A stretch of DNA of 64,000 bases, taken from assembly GCA_958299035.1 (NCBI GenBank), contig CATQJL010000305.1, forward strand, positions 69,346,792-69,410,791, read 5' to 3'. Positions 45,475 through 58,498 of this stretch are shown here, piece by piece (the first letter of the stretch is position 1; each line of letters starts with the position of its first letter). The notes beneath the pieces are model-generated. The model was not told the origin of the DNA, did no database searches, and saw only the letters and a list, made by a program, of their open reading frames with translations. The position numbers and the translations under genes were made by a program. The stretch comes from Cylicocyclus nassatus (Eukaryota > Nematoda > Chromadorea > Rhabditida > Strongylidae).

Positions 45475-46696
45475 CTGTGTGCGTGAAGTGTAGACGTGAC
45501 TAAAAGTTAAAATCTTTGAAGTTTTAGCGAAGTAAAGCGTGAAATTTTTGGCCACGTAACGATCCAGAGGTTATCAAAGTCAATTTACGAATTCTTATTT
45601 GCATGGAAGTTTCTAAAAATTCCCTCAACAAAAAGCAACAAATTTCTACTACTTTCTCACAGCCTCATCTATCGTCACCGTCATCCGCTCGTATGTCTAA
45701 AATTTACTCAACTTGCGTCCTGCAAATTTGAGTATTGTTGTCTTTCCAGGGTTTTTTGAGCCAAGTTCTCCTCCTCCTCCTTCCCCTCCCTCCCCCCCCC
45801 CCCCCATCCTCCAATCCCCTACGTTTCGATATGAACTACATGAACTGCTCATCTTTTCTTGCATCCACACTTTTCGAATCTAACTCACTGTGATCAAAAT
45901 GCTACTTACGTTTCACAGTCTGTCCTCATCCCAATCTGGCCAAAACTAATATGACGCGCTTTGCAACGTCATAGTTTTGACTCAGTAGGCGATTTGCTAG
46001 AGGTGATCGCGTTGGACCCTGTTTGTTGCCTCATTTTCAATCTCCCGGGACTACTATAAACGCGCTAATGCAACGCGAACTCTTGCTGGTGCGCGGTTTC
46101 GGCCAACGTCACGCCTGATAACGACTGACACATACTGTACTTCCCAAAATTTTCCTTCCACATCTTGGGAGGATCATCCGGATGCCGTAAAACTTCATGC
46201 CGGAGTTTCCTTCTCACATTCGGCAACTCCCAGCCATTCACAATTCCGACTGTTCTCTAGCTCCTGCTCCTCACATTAAGTGTCCCTCTACTGCGGAACT
46301 TCCACTTCCTCTGAACTGCTATTTTTATTTCTTCGCAAAACTGAGTCGAAGAAAATTTAACTCAACATTCTTGGATATATCTAGCCACCTTCCGAACTTC
46401 CACGGTTTGAGACTATGATATACCTTGAACCACGCTAAATTTTGCAACATTACACTTCTTCTAGTATAGCTTTAGTTGGTGGTTAGTGAAGCCAGCAGTC
46501 CATCTTGTCTCTTCATAGCTGAGATGTTAGCGGTGGATTCAATTAACATAGAGCTTTTTCGAGGAACTTTGGTCGCGATCGCGGTGATGTGCTTTTGAAT
46601 ATTTTTGAACTTTTCGGAGTACGCTTTCCTAGCTAGGAGAACTCTTTACATCCAAATCTAATGAAGACGTCATTCCTTTGGAGGTATTGTTTCTTA
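45475..46696. other. Intergenic: no gene recognised
   Basis: C homopolymer near 45792-45805; the region is mildly CT-rich. A 73-codon plus frame (46197-46418) has no domain. Confidence 0.4.
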
Positions 46697-46698
46697 TA

Positions 46699-47741
46699 TT
46701 AGGTCGTTCCGAAAGTAATGTCTCTTTCTTCAAACATACGCCACATTTCGTGGAACAAAGATGTGTAAGAGATTCTGGCAGCATTTGATGCAGCATTTCA
46801 TTCTCTTTCTAATGGTTATGAAGCTGTTGCAATATAGTCAATGAGCTTCCAGAAAAGAGTCAAAATCTGCGACCTATGCTTTTTGAGATGGCCAAGTTTC
46901 ACAATTTTTCTAAAATTTTATAACAAACCTCAGAAGGAGTCCAAGTAATGGATGGATAGAGCAAACCCTACGGGAAACAGCACAACTTTTTTCTACTTTT
47001 CAGGGCTCGTCATAATTTTTTTATAGATTTTTTTATTTTTTATTTTTTTTTTTGATGGAACCACCGAATTTTAGCAGGCTCGTCTCAGACACAAATGCAT
47101 CAAACACCAAGAAATCGTCGGATTTTGAAACTTACAAAAAATGGATTATGGTTTTGCACTACCTTTAAAACGCAAATGAGCGTTTACCGCTTCAAATTAG
47201 CAGCTTTCGAAAATTCCGGGTTTAGCCGGAGGCGCCCTGGCAAACCTGAGTTACGATGAATTTATCTTGGAAAACTTGATGAATTGGAAACCAAAAACAG
47301 CTGGTAAAAAGAGGAGAAAAAGCTGCGTCGAATGACACCCGAGTTGCTTGCGGGTTGTTGTTCTGTGAGGTTTGAGTTGACCAAATATGGAATTTGATGA
47401 CATTTTAAAACTGATTCCAGAAACTCTAAGAAGCAAGCTAAGGAAAAGAAAAATTACTCTTGTGTCCTATAGGGTTTGCTCTATCTATCTGTCATTTGTA
47501 CTTCTTCGGGGAATAGGTACACAAATTTTAAAAAATTGCCGAACTTGACCATGGCAAAAAGCATGAGTTGCAGATTTTGTTAATTTTTCGAAAGCTCAAT
47601 GAAAACTATGCAATGAAATTACAACCTCTAGAAAGAGGATGAAACGCTGCATCGAATGCCCCTAAGATTTCTTGAAAACCTTGATTCCATGAAATGAGGC
47701 GTTCATTTGAAAAAAGCGACATTAGTTTCGGAACGACCTAA
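46699..47741. mobile_element. Non-autonomous mariner-like element, TTAGGTCGTTCCGAAA ends
   Basis: About 24 bp terminal inverted repeats (TTAGGTCGTTCCGAAAGTAA and the complement of TTAGGTCGTTCCGAAACTAA) bound 1043 bp. TA precedes the left end; the right flank is TG, so that side has drifted. An internal inverted pair, ATAGAGCAAACCCTA near 46957 and TAGGGTTTGCTCTAT near 47470, shares ATAGAGCAAA with the snap-back family. No transposase frame is seen. Confidence 0.75.
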
Positions 47742-50289
47742 TGTCTTAGCTATTTGAAAAGTTTGAACAGCGCTTGATGTCGATCGGATAGAAGCATGCT
47801 CGCGCTTTAGTATAGAGTATGATGATAGATTTTTCAAGACAGAACAGATTTGTTACACTTGCTTGGCATTTCAAAAACGAAGTTTGGAAAACTGCCACTT
47901 TCTTGCTGAAACTCTTAAGGAATTGTGCTCAGAAATTGAAAAAAAAAACAGTGGGAATTTGGTGCGGTTTGTTCAAGATGGAAAACCTTTGCCTTGAAAT
48001 TTGATGACTTTCCTAATGATGGTTTTGGCGCAGCTTTCGTAGGATGAAAAACTTCTAAGCACTTGATGAAGAACTTGGGAAGACAGCAACGTTGTATAGG
48101 CTGACAAATCTTTTTGAACTGGTGATTTCAAACAAAATGAGCTTACAAAAAGATCATGGATCGAGTCCGTGCTCAAAAAGCCAAAAATTTGTGAAAAACT
48201 TTCAAAAAAAAAGATTCCCAAGAATTTGGATGAGATCACACTCAAAAAATCAATGGACAGGCTACGTTCACCAAATACGGATTTGGCGCAACTTCTTCAC
48301 AATAGGAAACACAAAAACACTATGGAATCAAACAACCATACGGTGTTTTTTTTCTTCCAACTAAAAAAGTACTAATTATCTGATAAAAGAAGCCTAATAG
48401 TTGCACTTTTTCCCTAAGAATGTTATGCATTTTGTGAACATATATGGTAGGAAAAATATCGAAAACAGAGCTCCAAATCTAAGAGAAAGACAAAATAATC
48501 TTCAGGATTTAATTTGATGCAATTTTCTGAACAAACGCATCAGTGGTATTGAAACAAATCAAACATTTGGAGCTTAAATGCAACTCAGGTGCCTTCTGCG
48601 AACTTGTTGTTACATCAGTAAAAATAGTGTTGGGGAGTTACAAATTCTTTTTCAGAAAACAATGTTTGAAGAAACACACGCATGTGTGCCTCCTATACCA
48701 TCTTAATACACTTACGCGATTACATCAACTTATGTTTATGAAGGAGCTTTTCGACAGTAAGGCGGTAGAAATTTAAAAAAAGTTCGCAAGCTTCTCAGAT
48801 ATTTTACAATCAGTTAGATTTTCATGACAATATTTCTGTACAAAATGACGCTCACGAATTAACGCCTTCTTGCTCACAAAATGTTCAGCTACTTTCAGGG
48901 CTAAAAATAACGTAACAAAATAATCAAAAAATTTCGGATTACCTCGATGTTACTACTACCCCTGCTTCTTAGACTTTATTTTGAGTTTGGTAAGAAACAC
49001 TTGAAAAAAGGGAAGAAACGTGTAACGGATTTCTTTATAATACACAAATGCAACGCTAGCAAATAGCAGATGGTTTTTTATGTCAGATGCATGTTTGACT
49101 TTGCAAAAGGAGGGATTTTCGGCGTTAATTAAACAATATGTGTTACAAAAAGGTCCGCCTCAAATTTTCAGGTATTTTTTCACATGACAGCAGTGAGACT
49201 TTCAGAGTATTTTTCGTATGACATTTTGGTGCAAATGTTGCTTTCATAAGACGTTCCATTTTCCTCCAAATTAGATGCAGAATTGCTGAATGAAATAAAT
49301 TGCGCGCTTCTTGGTTTTTTCACCTATACTTAGACGTATGTCACAACTATCAGTGTTTTTTAGGCAATTATACTGATGCATGATTCTTATATGTAATTGC
49401 ATGTTGGTTTTGCAAAGAGAGCTTTCCGAGTTGCCTATTTTGTTACAAAATCGCACAAAGCATAGGCCTTTTTCAAATGACCTTCAAAGCTAGATTGTAT
49501 ATTGCATCCCAATCGCGCTTGCTATTGTCCCGTATGTGCTAATGTTTAATTTTTTTTTCTCAAAAAGGTTCGATTTTCACATAGAATTTTAGGATTTTTT
49601 CATGTGAAGATGCGTTCAACATGCTTCATTCGCTTCTTTTGCTTCATTCTTGTGGAAGGGTTTTTTTCAAAGTAAAATTTGAAAATTTCCAATGAGATAC
49701 GTTTGGTAATGAAGACAAAACTGGAATGGTGCACAATAGGAAAATGGACAATGAGTTATATGATTTTGCTTGATTTTTGAGGATAGGTTCAATTTTGAGA
49801 AATTTCTGGTTTTGCACGTAAAGATACGTTTAGTGATAAAAACGATGATAATGTGGTACACCAATTAAGAAAGAAATGAGGAGATGTAATGCAGATATCA
49901 ATGTTAAATATTAACACCGGCCTGAAGATGCTATCCGACGTTTGCTTATTTTCGCGAATGAAGCAAAATGAAAAGCGGTTGAGATAAATCAACCGCTAAC
50001 AGCGTTGTAGGCGACGGAATTGGGGATGCACTTAGCTTGACGTCGTGATAAACATCACCGAAGCAGACGGAACACCGAAGATGGCACAAAACACCATACC
50101 ATTGATGACGTCATAGGTTGCACTTAGGTTGAGTCGTAACGGTAAACAGTATGGAAGCGGGCGAAAGTGCAAGAATTAACTCAGAGATCTGGGCAAACAT
50201 CCTTCGCCGGTTGTTGACGTCGGATGGTCCCCCCTGCGCTTTATTATAGGGTATGATTTATATGCTTTCAAAAAAAAAAGGTCACTTCC
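47742..50289. other. AT-rich intergenic; diverged repeat units
   Basis: No gene recognised. Segments such as GATACGTTTGGTAATGAAGA (about 49697) and GATACGTTTAGTGATAAAAA (about 49823), and CATGTGAAGATGCG near 49600, suggest an old, strongly diverged tandem repeat of roughly 100-130 bp. Confidence 0.3.
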
Positions 50290-50470
50290 TTGACTGAAAG
50301 AGCTCTGAATGGACTGTATCGATCTTACGGGTTATCCGAAATTAATTTATAGTGATCATCAAAAGTGAGGTCACTTCTGACCCGAAAGCCCAGATCTCTT
50401 ATTGAATCAACTTTCTGAAGGTAGAACTCTATCAGCAGATACTTAAACTTGAGATTGGAGTTCTTGGCTT

Positions 50471-52156
50471 GTAGTAAACCCCCCGGACGTCGTGACGTAT
50501 AGCTCGGAGTATGCTGTGACATGTGCTGACTATCATGGAGCGAGGCTGGCAAAGCGGCTATCCTTTATCATTGCCGGCGGATGCAGTCGATGCGTAGCGT
50601 CAGGGTAGTCGCACTTTGTCGCGATATGTCGCGACATATCGCGACATATAGCGACATATCGCGACATATAGCGACATATTGCGACATGTCGTGACGAACA
50701 AGACGGCGAAATACTTTGTCCATCATAGAGACGCAGAAACATACCGCAAGACTAGAGCTCGACTACGCCAACCTCGCAATAGGTCGCACATGCACACAGT
50801 TCTCTATAACGCACGTCAACCGCAATCAATATCAACAGCTGATAAGCGCCTAACTGTTCGAGCAATGCGCCTCTCCCTACTCTCCAAGTACTTCTGCTGC
50901 TGCCGCTTTGGTATTTGAAAAAAGGTGAGTTTATTTTAACTGAAAAGTATGTTATACTATTATAGTATTATTACTATTATAGTACTCATACTTAGCCATA
51001 TTTTTCGTACTTATGCAGTTTTTCTTCTTTATTTTTGCTATGCACCTTGTTTGAGCAAAAGTCCCTTCTTTGTGCCAAACTTTCGCAAATTCTTGATCTT
51101 TTCATCATTCTTGGCAGTTTCGACCACATATCTTTGCTGGTTGCTGTTCGTTAGCCATGCACCTCTCGTTTCCTTTCGTTTTTATGAAAAAGGACCGTCT
51201 GGCGTTATGGCTAATGGAATAGCCCATTTTTGCACGGATTGAATGCTGATGATAATATTTTGATTTTTCTTGTACACTTTCAATATGTATTCTACTTTAA
51301 ATTCCATTTTCTTTCAAAAAGAAAATTCTAATTTACGTTCCTTTGCAAAATTCAGTTTGCCAGCAAAAAAAGATAGTGCCACCTGGAACTTGTACCCCCA
51401 ACGTCTAGCACATCGGCCTCTCACACTGGCACTGCGCTAACTACAAGCTATGTTGAGTTGTTGAGCTGTTTCACAATAATTGCAAAAGTAGTAGCTAACC
51501 CTTCAACAATACTTACGGATAAGGCATGCATATCGTTTTCCCATACTGATTTGCTGCGACTGCTCTATTTGCTACATGTATCCTCTCTCTAGCAAAGCAC
51601 GGCGTAGTAGCATACAGCGCAGCGAATGTGCGCGCTGCTAGACCATCTGTGTCGTGGCACGGAGCTGGCACGAATCTGGCACGGGCTGACACGCTCAATT
51701 TTTATTGAGGGCAACAGTCAAATATGGTCCTGCCATAGCGGATAATGGCGCTTCTTACAGCATGGTGTACAAAGATAAGCATAATTCTGCAACAGCCATA
51801 GATCAACTGCGTTTTCCTATCAATATTGATGAACATGAGATAATGAGTCAAAATATGGAGAAAGAGGCGCGCACACGCGAGGATAGTTAGTTATTGGATT
51901 TCCTTTGATTGATTTACCTGCTCTGGCAAGCATAGTATACTACATTCTTGCCTTGCTAAGCAAATACCCCACAGCATATCCGTACTCATAGCGCAGCGCG
52001 TGTGACCGCTGTTATCGCGGTCATCAGCGGTTCAATGACGCGCGGAGGCGCTCGTTTTGCGGCGCCCTGCGGATAGCTCGCTATAGTCTTGCGAGATACT
52101 CCGAGCTATCACGACATAGTCCCTCTATGTTGTGACAACCACGAGGGGTTTACTAC
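50471..52156. mobile_element. DNA element with TIRs inserted in the LINE
   Basis: Ends GTAGTAAACCCC and GGGGTTTACTAC, continuing in both arms to GTCGTGA and TAGCTCGGAGTAT, bound 1686 bp. LINE RT coding resumes on both sides. No obvious target duplication. Short frames only; 50612-50690 holds a 10-bp tandem array. Confidence 0.65.
50608..50695. repeat. Tandem array of a 10-bp unit (GCGACATATC)
   Basis: Eight or so copies of GCGACATAT(C/A), some reading GCGATATGTC. Each unit is near-palindromic (TCGCGA, CATATG-like), so the array can fold back on itself. Confidence 0.8.
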
Positions 52157-53334
52157 GGGCCCTTGTGTCTGTCTGTCACTGTCCAATATGAATTTTGCTT
52201 TGGTTTTTTCTTCGAGGTATAGGAGCACTCTTGCGACCACTCCGTTCAAAGCTCTTTGCAACTGCCTATGATCAAACTCAACCTTCACCTCACTGTATAA
52301 TTTGATATCATCCGCAAAAGCGATGCAGGAGACCCTACGTAACCTGGGTTAGGAAGCTCATAGGTATAAATATTAAACAACACTGGAGACAATACTCCGC
52401 CCTGTGGTACACCGCTATACATATTCCTTGGCCGAAAATAGTATTATGAACCTGAACAACAAGGGACCTATCCAGGAGGAAGGCTTTTATCCACGCAACA
52501 ATGCGTGGATGAATGCCTACCACCCTTAGTTTTTTCCCACAATTTAGGGTGTGGTACCTTGTCAAAGGCGTTGGTAAAATCTATGTGAATAACATCAATA
52601 CTAAGTCTTTTATCAAAATTCTGTGTCCAATGATTAAGACACTGCAAAATGGCCGTTGCGGTGGATTTACCACTCTGGAACCCGTATTGCGAAGAATCAA
52701 TGTTACTATTTAAGTGCTTGACGGTAGTTTTCTTCAGTACCTTTTCAAAGAGTCTAGCAAATAAAGAGCTTATATTCACAGTACGGAAATTGTTTGGGAA
52801 GATATGAGGTTTTTTTTTCGGGAGTGGAGTCACATAATATACACGCCATCTGTCCGGGACCTCACTCTTTATCATACTAAGGTGGAAAAAAACTGGAGGG
52901 GTCCAGCAATTATATGTGCTACGGATTTAATGAATCGCAACGGAAGCGAGTCAGGTGTCAGAGATGTTGACTTGGGTTAAGTGATCAGCACCCTATAGAT
53001 CTCGTCCCTGCAGAACCAAGACGTATCCTCCATAGATGCGTATCGTGGGGTATTATGCAAACCATCGGCATTACAATGTTCTTAAAAAGTACTTTCAAAG
53101 ACATCAGCAGACCGCTCTGCAATTTCGAAATTATTTGTTATTGCGGAACCATTATCTGCGAAAAAGGTTCCTGTTTTTATTTTCGAGTCTAAAGCTGATT
53201 AGTTCGAAAAAAGTTGCTTTCCTTCCAGATTTAATGATTCTTCGTTCAACGGCGGCAGTGTGTTTTATCAGCCTTTTTGTTGAATATAGCATTTACCCCA
53301 TTGAAGTTTTTCCCAATTGCTCACGCTCTCATAA

Positions 53335-53580
53335 TTAGCCGCTTTAGTCCACGCCCGCTCCCTTCGGTCGTGTAAGATACGATATAGTCCGTCCACGCTG
53401 CGCGCGGAGAGTAAGGCTGTTGCGTACATTGAAGGCAGTTCACGACTGGAAGAAGCGCAGAGAAAACAGACGGCGAGAGTGTACGAGGAAAGACGAGTGA
53501 CGCGCAATACACACGCGCACTCTCCGCGCCCTGCGCGGACGGCCTATAATTTGGAAGATGCACCTTGGACAGCGGGACCT
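53335..53580. mobile_element. GC-rich foldback insert within the LINE
   Basis: Inner inverted repeats GTCCACGCTGCGCGCGGAGAGT (split here: GTCCACGCTGCG, CGCGGAGAGT) near 53391-53412 and ACTCTCCGCG..CTGCGCGGAC near 53519-53540. Composition is clearly different from the AT-rich LINE around it. Exact edges are uncertain. Confidence 0.5.
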
Positions 53581-55635
53581 TGACCATAGGGATGAGAAGG
53601 TGATGACATGATAAAGAATGTGCAAGAATAATTCGTACCTGTTATTGATATTACTGATAGTATTGAACGATCCATACCAATCGACGTTAGCCAGATATTC
53701 TACCAGCTTACCCTAATCTGCATGCTTGAAGTCTCTTCGATTTATGTATTCAGTATAGGATATATAGACTCAACAACTGTAAAACTAACTGCTGCTAATC
53801 ACTTGTACTAAGGGGGCCTGCACTCTAACCTTACTGACCTAAATCTTCATCATTGGTCAGAATTAAATCAAGGATGTTCTGTCAACGTGTGAGAAGTAAA
53901 TTTCTGCGATAAACCGTAAATACGTCACATATCCAGATGATTTCGTACAGCAAACTTCTGTCCGATTTTGTCTTAGTGATTTTGTAATTAGACCAGTCAA
54001 GGCCAGGAAAATTGAAGTACCCCATGAAGAAAGCAACTTACTACAGGCAATGAGGTAGCTGACCGCCTTTACCATCTGTATAGTGTTGTTATATGTACAA
54101 GAAGGTGCTCTCTACAAGAGGATTATTCGCCCTGACTTATACGAATGAATGTCCGTACAAAGAATATCGTAACCCTCTGGCACTGATTCTCTGAACACCA
54201 AATTGGGGGCCAAATTACTTTTCATAATCAGTGCCCCCACTCGCTTATCCACGCGATCACACTTGTGGATCATGTAGTTATCCAAGCTATCTATAAGCGG
54301 GCAATCCGTTATATTCGAGTTAAGCCAGCTCTCAGTGATGCCGATTACTGCTAGATTATACCTCATGACAAGAAAAGCACACTTTTGATAATCCTGCTCA
54401 GGGATCTATGGTTAGCCAAAAGATATCCTAACGATTTACCAACAGTCCGAGGGTGATTCAAGAATTTGAAACACGACACTATGAGTATTCGATTGAGGTG
54501 ATGAAGATTCGATAACAAGTAAATGCGAGTTATTCATGACACCCAGATCATGTGACGATTGCTGTGACAATGACCTATTGATTGACTTGCTACTTGGGCC
54601 ACCTTTATCTTGGCGCATTTTGCCTCACTTCTGGAAGTGAGGGCCTGATAAAGATACCGCGCCTAAGCAGAAAGTTTTTCATCAGGGGTGCTCTATAATA
54701 ACAAATTTGTGAATAAGTGGACGGTAAGATAACTTTGAGGAGTCTATCATGGTTGTACGTTTGTACGTTGGGGCTTTCCCATACGATAAGCACTAAATGG
54801 ATGACACTCAATATCTAGGAGGTCAAAAACATGGTTAATACAGATGAATTCGTGCGTAACTTTCATACTATTAGCAACATTATTTCTATTCTTCCGGAAC
54901 CCCTATGATAACCACGGATCGTTTTCTTTCTTTTTCAGCAGCCGATAAAACAGTGAGAGGGACTTCTGGCTCGATTGGGGTAACCTCCGAGCAGGAGCGT
55001 GCGGATAAGCGGGTATACTAGGAGAATTACTTGAAGATTTAAGTTTATTGTTTTTGCTACCTAAGAAATTTAATCTGCTCGGTCAAAGCATTGATCTAAT
55101 CTCTTAACTCACGATTCTGCTGCGATAGTTCCTCGTATTGTTTCCTTCCATCGACCAAGTAGGCGATAAGCGTACGAACATATAATGGTAGATTCTCATC
55201 CGTGACGAGCTTTTGCGCTGCTCATTCGAGTTCTGGTGACAATGGGGATGCAAAATCTACCTTTTTCTTCTTCCATCTGTCTGCTGGTCTTAGGGCGTAG
55301 ACTGGTGTTTCGGCCATGATCAAATAATAGTAGACTTGATAACAGTATCTTGACGACGACGGAGGTCAGGACAGTGGAGGGGAAGTGGACGATATAGGCG
55401 TATCGGTCGCAATCGTTGGAACAGTCGAAAGAAGAAAGGCCCCGTCCACAACGAAGAGCCAAGGCGCCAGAGGTAGAATACAGAATATCAATAGTAAGGT
55501 GGAGGTAGGGAGGGAAGGGTTGGATGTAAACCGACGTGAAGCAGCAAATAGAAAAAAAAAAACGACAATCCACTTTCGGTTAGGCATCTGGCGGAGCTAC
55601 GTGACAAAGCGACCGCTCACTGGCGAGACACGTAG

Positions 55636-55770
55636 GGTAGGGGAACGAACTCCTCCAGTTTGAGCCCCTTCGCTGGTAACTAGCCCTTTTGCGATATCGT
55701 TGCATGTCGTTGCAGGGCCAGTAGCCCGCAGAGACGGTTCAAACTGGCGGAGTTCGTTCCCCTACCCGGG
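55636..55770. mobile_element. Foldback MITE, GGTAGGGGAACG family, copy 2
   Basis: A 135 bp element with inverted ends GGTAGGGGAACGAACTCC and its complement, flanked by a perfect 8-bp duplication ACACGTAG (55628-55635 and 55771-55778). An 8-bp duplication suggests a hAT-mobilised MITE (inference). Same family as 36790-36927. Confidence 0.85.
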
Positions 55771-55789
55771 ACACGTAGTCGAAATTATT

Positions 55790-55965
55790 TCTGAACCGAC
55801 CCGCATCAAACTTGGCACACATACACTTTGGGGTGGGGTGAGTTCGTAGGCTGATTTCATCATTGATCGCTTTCAATTTTATCGATTTTTTGCAAAGTTC
55901 AAGCTACGGGGCTGGGAGTTGGCACTGGGGGATAAGTGAGCATGTTGATTACGAAAATATTATTG
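55790..55965 (+). mobile_element. Helitron-like fragment, copy 3 (both ends missing)
   Basis: Carries AAACTTGGCACACATACAC, TTTATCGATTTTTTGCAAAG and CTACGGGGCTGGGAGTTGGC in the same order as 20297-20804. It lacks the TC start and the CTAG end. Confidence 0.65.
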
Positions 55966-57095
55966 ACAGGGCTTTGCGCTGGGTTTGCCAGCTTGTGAAC
56001 TCACAAGGAAAGCTAAATGACCTAGCTCGGCCTTTTGGCAAGGGAACATGTATATATATTCTAAATCAGCTTCGAATTCCGTGCACCATCCCGAAACAAG
56101 TTATGAGCTTTTTCTGCGCGAAATTGCATATATCAGACATGGGAAGAGTGCCTGCAGGTATTAATGCAAGCAAAAAGTGCTGAAATACTGAAACAGCATC
56201 ACATCCAATCTTTTCTCATTGAAAGAAGCTAACGCAAGCGTATTAGAAAGCAGTCAATAACTCGTTCCAGATTGATGCGCCGCAGCTAGGAATAGCATAT
56301 TTGGAATCAGCCTTTGAATGCGATTCACACCATACAAATATCTTCCTAAAAGGCCGAGTTAAGACAATTACCTTCCCTTGTCAAACGCTCGCACGGGCTG
56401 GCGACTCTGCCGGCCGTCGGTGACGGACCAGCCGGCAGCCGCACAGCATAGTTGCGATAGGGGGAGTGATGAATCTTACTCCCTTCACTTTGAGGCCGAA
56501 CTCCGGGTGACCCCCTTCACCTGGGCTGAGATTGGTATTCTACTCTGAGAATATAAAATAAAAATCGTTATTAAAAGTTTTTGCAGGGCTAAGTACCTCA
56601 AACAACAAGTACACTCATGAATCTACAAAAAAACGGTATTTATGCTTACTCATATCATTTATTCATCAAAAAAAGCATCTACAGAAGCACAAACTCCTTC
56701 CGAGCATTCATAAATACGTCCCTAAGTGTTACAGCTGAAAATTAATCAATATTATTTTTGTAATATAATCAACTCTTCTTTGTATCAAAGCTACAACTCT
56801 TTGGGTATATTGCGACGGTAAGTGAGGACACAAAAGTTAATTTTTGAAGTACATAAAGTCCCTCATATCTCGCGACACAGAAGACCTACAAAAAATTCGA
56901 CGGTCTATGTCGATTCTCCATGATCTCAGCTTTCGAATGGTATGAAGGTGTTAGGGCTTCTTTGCTTCCCGGCTCTAAAAAGCACTTGCTCCGGTGACCC
57001 ATAAAAACCAATACACTGTAAGAGCGAGGTGGAGCAAGCTGATAGTAAAAAATGTGCTCACGGGAACGTGAGCGAACGCGTCTGTCTAAGCGTGC
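55966..57095. other. Intergenic: no gene recognised
   Basis: A 106-codon plus frame (55863-56183) reads out of the Helitron fragment and has no domain. A partly inverted pair (CTCGGCCTTTTGGCAAGGGA near 56025; AAAAGGCCGAG and TTCCCTTGTCAAA near 56350-56386) hints at an old foldback. A GC-rich palindromic patch is at 56395-56450. Confidence 0.35.
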
Positions 57096-57249
57096 TTGTC
57101 GTTGTTATATGTTCATGTTTTATTAGTAAAAAATGCGCTTTTGATTGACAGTTATGCCATCATTATCGCACACACTCAAAGACTATGGGAGATTGGTGAA
57201 TTTCCACACCTTCACACAAAAACCCGTCCATTTCTGGAATCTATACTCT

Positions 57250-57290
57250 GTAAACCTAGTCCTGAAGAAGGTCACTTTCGTGAAAACGCT
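57250..57290 (+). other. Penelope-3'-end-like motif (degenerate hammerhead core)
   Basis: CTGAAGAAGGTCACTTTCGT then GAAAACGC at about 57262-57289 resembles the CTGAAGA-stem-GAAA-CGC arrangement at 30665. It follows a short plus frame (57096-57335) without a recognisable RT. Possibly the 3' scar of another Penelope-like copy. Confidence 0.35.
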
Positions 57291-57362
57291 TTAGACTCAC
57301 CTAATGGTAGAGAGTGGTTGGTTTTAATGAATTAAAAACTTTAAGGCATCCAGAAGAACAAC

Positions 57363-58498
57363 ATGTTATTAAAATATCCTTCAATGTTTTGGAAAGGTTG
57401 GCAGTTTGAAGAAGGAACGGCAAGCAGAATACTTTACAAAATCGCAGATGACTCGCATGTGTTTCAGTTCAACAGCGAGACAGAAGGAGAATCTTACGCC
57501 GACGAAAATGTTGTCGACATTGATACAAAGTTGACAATTGAGCAAAACTCTCTGAATTCCTACATAAGGAATCCAAGCAGATTGCCTAGCTTCAATGAGG
57601 AAATGTCCAGGAAGTCCACTGCTGATCTTCAGGTTGCTGAAGATTTCAAGGCTAAATTAACGAACATGGTATGAAAAGGAAGGTGTTAGTACAAAGCATA
57701 GCTACTGCTTTTAGATCCCGACTGGAGTACTAACCCAACTCTGTGCTTTATGCTTCTGGAAGTTTTTCGCCTTGTGACGTTATGACCTATGATATTGAAA
57801 AAAACTAACGTGCAGCATAGTATCTACTTTTTTCGGCTATTCCGCAATGCTGTTAAAGAAGAAGTTGAGTAGCTTTCTCATCAGCTAACAAGACGTATGC
57901 CAGAGGAGGTGAAGCCAGAGTTCGACAAGGCCCAAAAAGTATGCAATATTTCCTTCCCGTGTTGCGAAAGCATAAGCGATGTGGCTCTTTCCCCATTACT
58001 TACCGCAAAAATCTGATGGACTTACTAGCAAAGCTAGTTTCCATTCCGACTAGCACGGCAGAGTTGGAGAGAGGATTTTCTATCTACTTTGTTATCAGAA
58101 CACAACATAGAAGTCGCACAACGGTGGAGCATCTAAGCATACTTAAGGTTTGTCAACCTTCTATTAAACATATTGTCATCTAAATACTTCATTCAAAGGA
58201 TTGCCATAAGTGGTCCAGACAGGCTATCACCTATGACTTTTTAAAATATCCTAAAAAATGGTACGAAGAAACTGGTCACCTACGTGCTGACTCTCCTGGT
58301 GCTACAGGGCCAGGAAAAAAATCACAAACGCGCTTAGAAGAAGAAGAACGTTTCAAATCCATTTCGACTCAGAACGCTTTTTCACGCAATTCTACTTCTA
58401 CTCCGATGACCTTTTGGAGGAAGAAAAAGGTCTCTCGGGCAGAGAACTTGTTGTCTCTGACGTTAGCGATAGTGATATTATTGATGAGGAATTGTAAG
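57363..58498 (+). pseudogene. hAT-family transposase fragments
   Basis: The frame 57941-58183 contains LLAKLVSIPTSTAELERGFS followed by RTQHRSRTTVEHLSILK, the hAT C-terminal dimerisation domain. An upstream piece (57363-57674) is acidic and may be its N-terminal part, but shows no diagnostic motif. A further frame past 58200 reads WSRQAITYDFLKYPKKWYEE and an acidic tail ends near 58495. Stops and shifts separate the pieces, so it is either decayed or a spliced gene whose introns I cannot place. Confidence 0.65.

Larger units (their letters stand above)
50290..55560 (-). pseudogene. CR1/Jockey-like LINE, decayed, interrupted at 50471-52156
   Basis: Read on the minus strand. ORF1 starts near 55317 (MAETPVYALRPADRWKKKK) and includes a coiled-coil-like KQYEELSQQNRELRD. 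The APE-type endonuclease follows: LAVIGITESWLNSNITD near 54360-54310 and NILDLILTNDEDLG near 53860. The RT gives PLPKKKPHIFPNNFRTVNIS (about 52830), YGFQSGKSTATAILQ, HIDFTNAFDKVPHPKL, SGVPQGGVLSPVLFNIYTYE (about 52390) and the catalytic FADD (in IAFADDIKLYS, about 52320), then, beyond an inserted DNA element, KVDSIRDLGFRVRSDLTFDD (about 50400-50360). Several frameshifts and stops are visible, so the copy is dead. A GC-rich foldback insert also lies at about 53335-53580. Confidence 0.85.
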
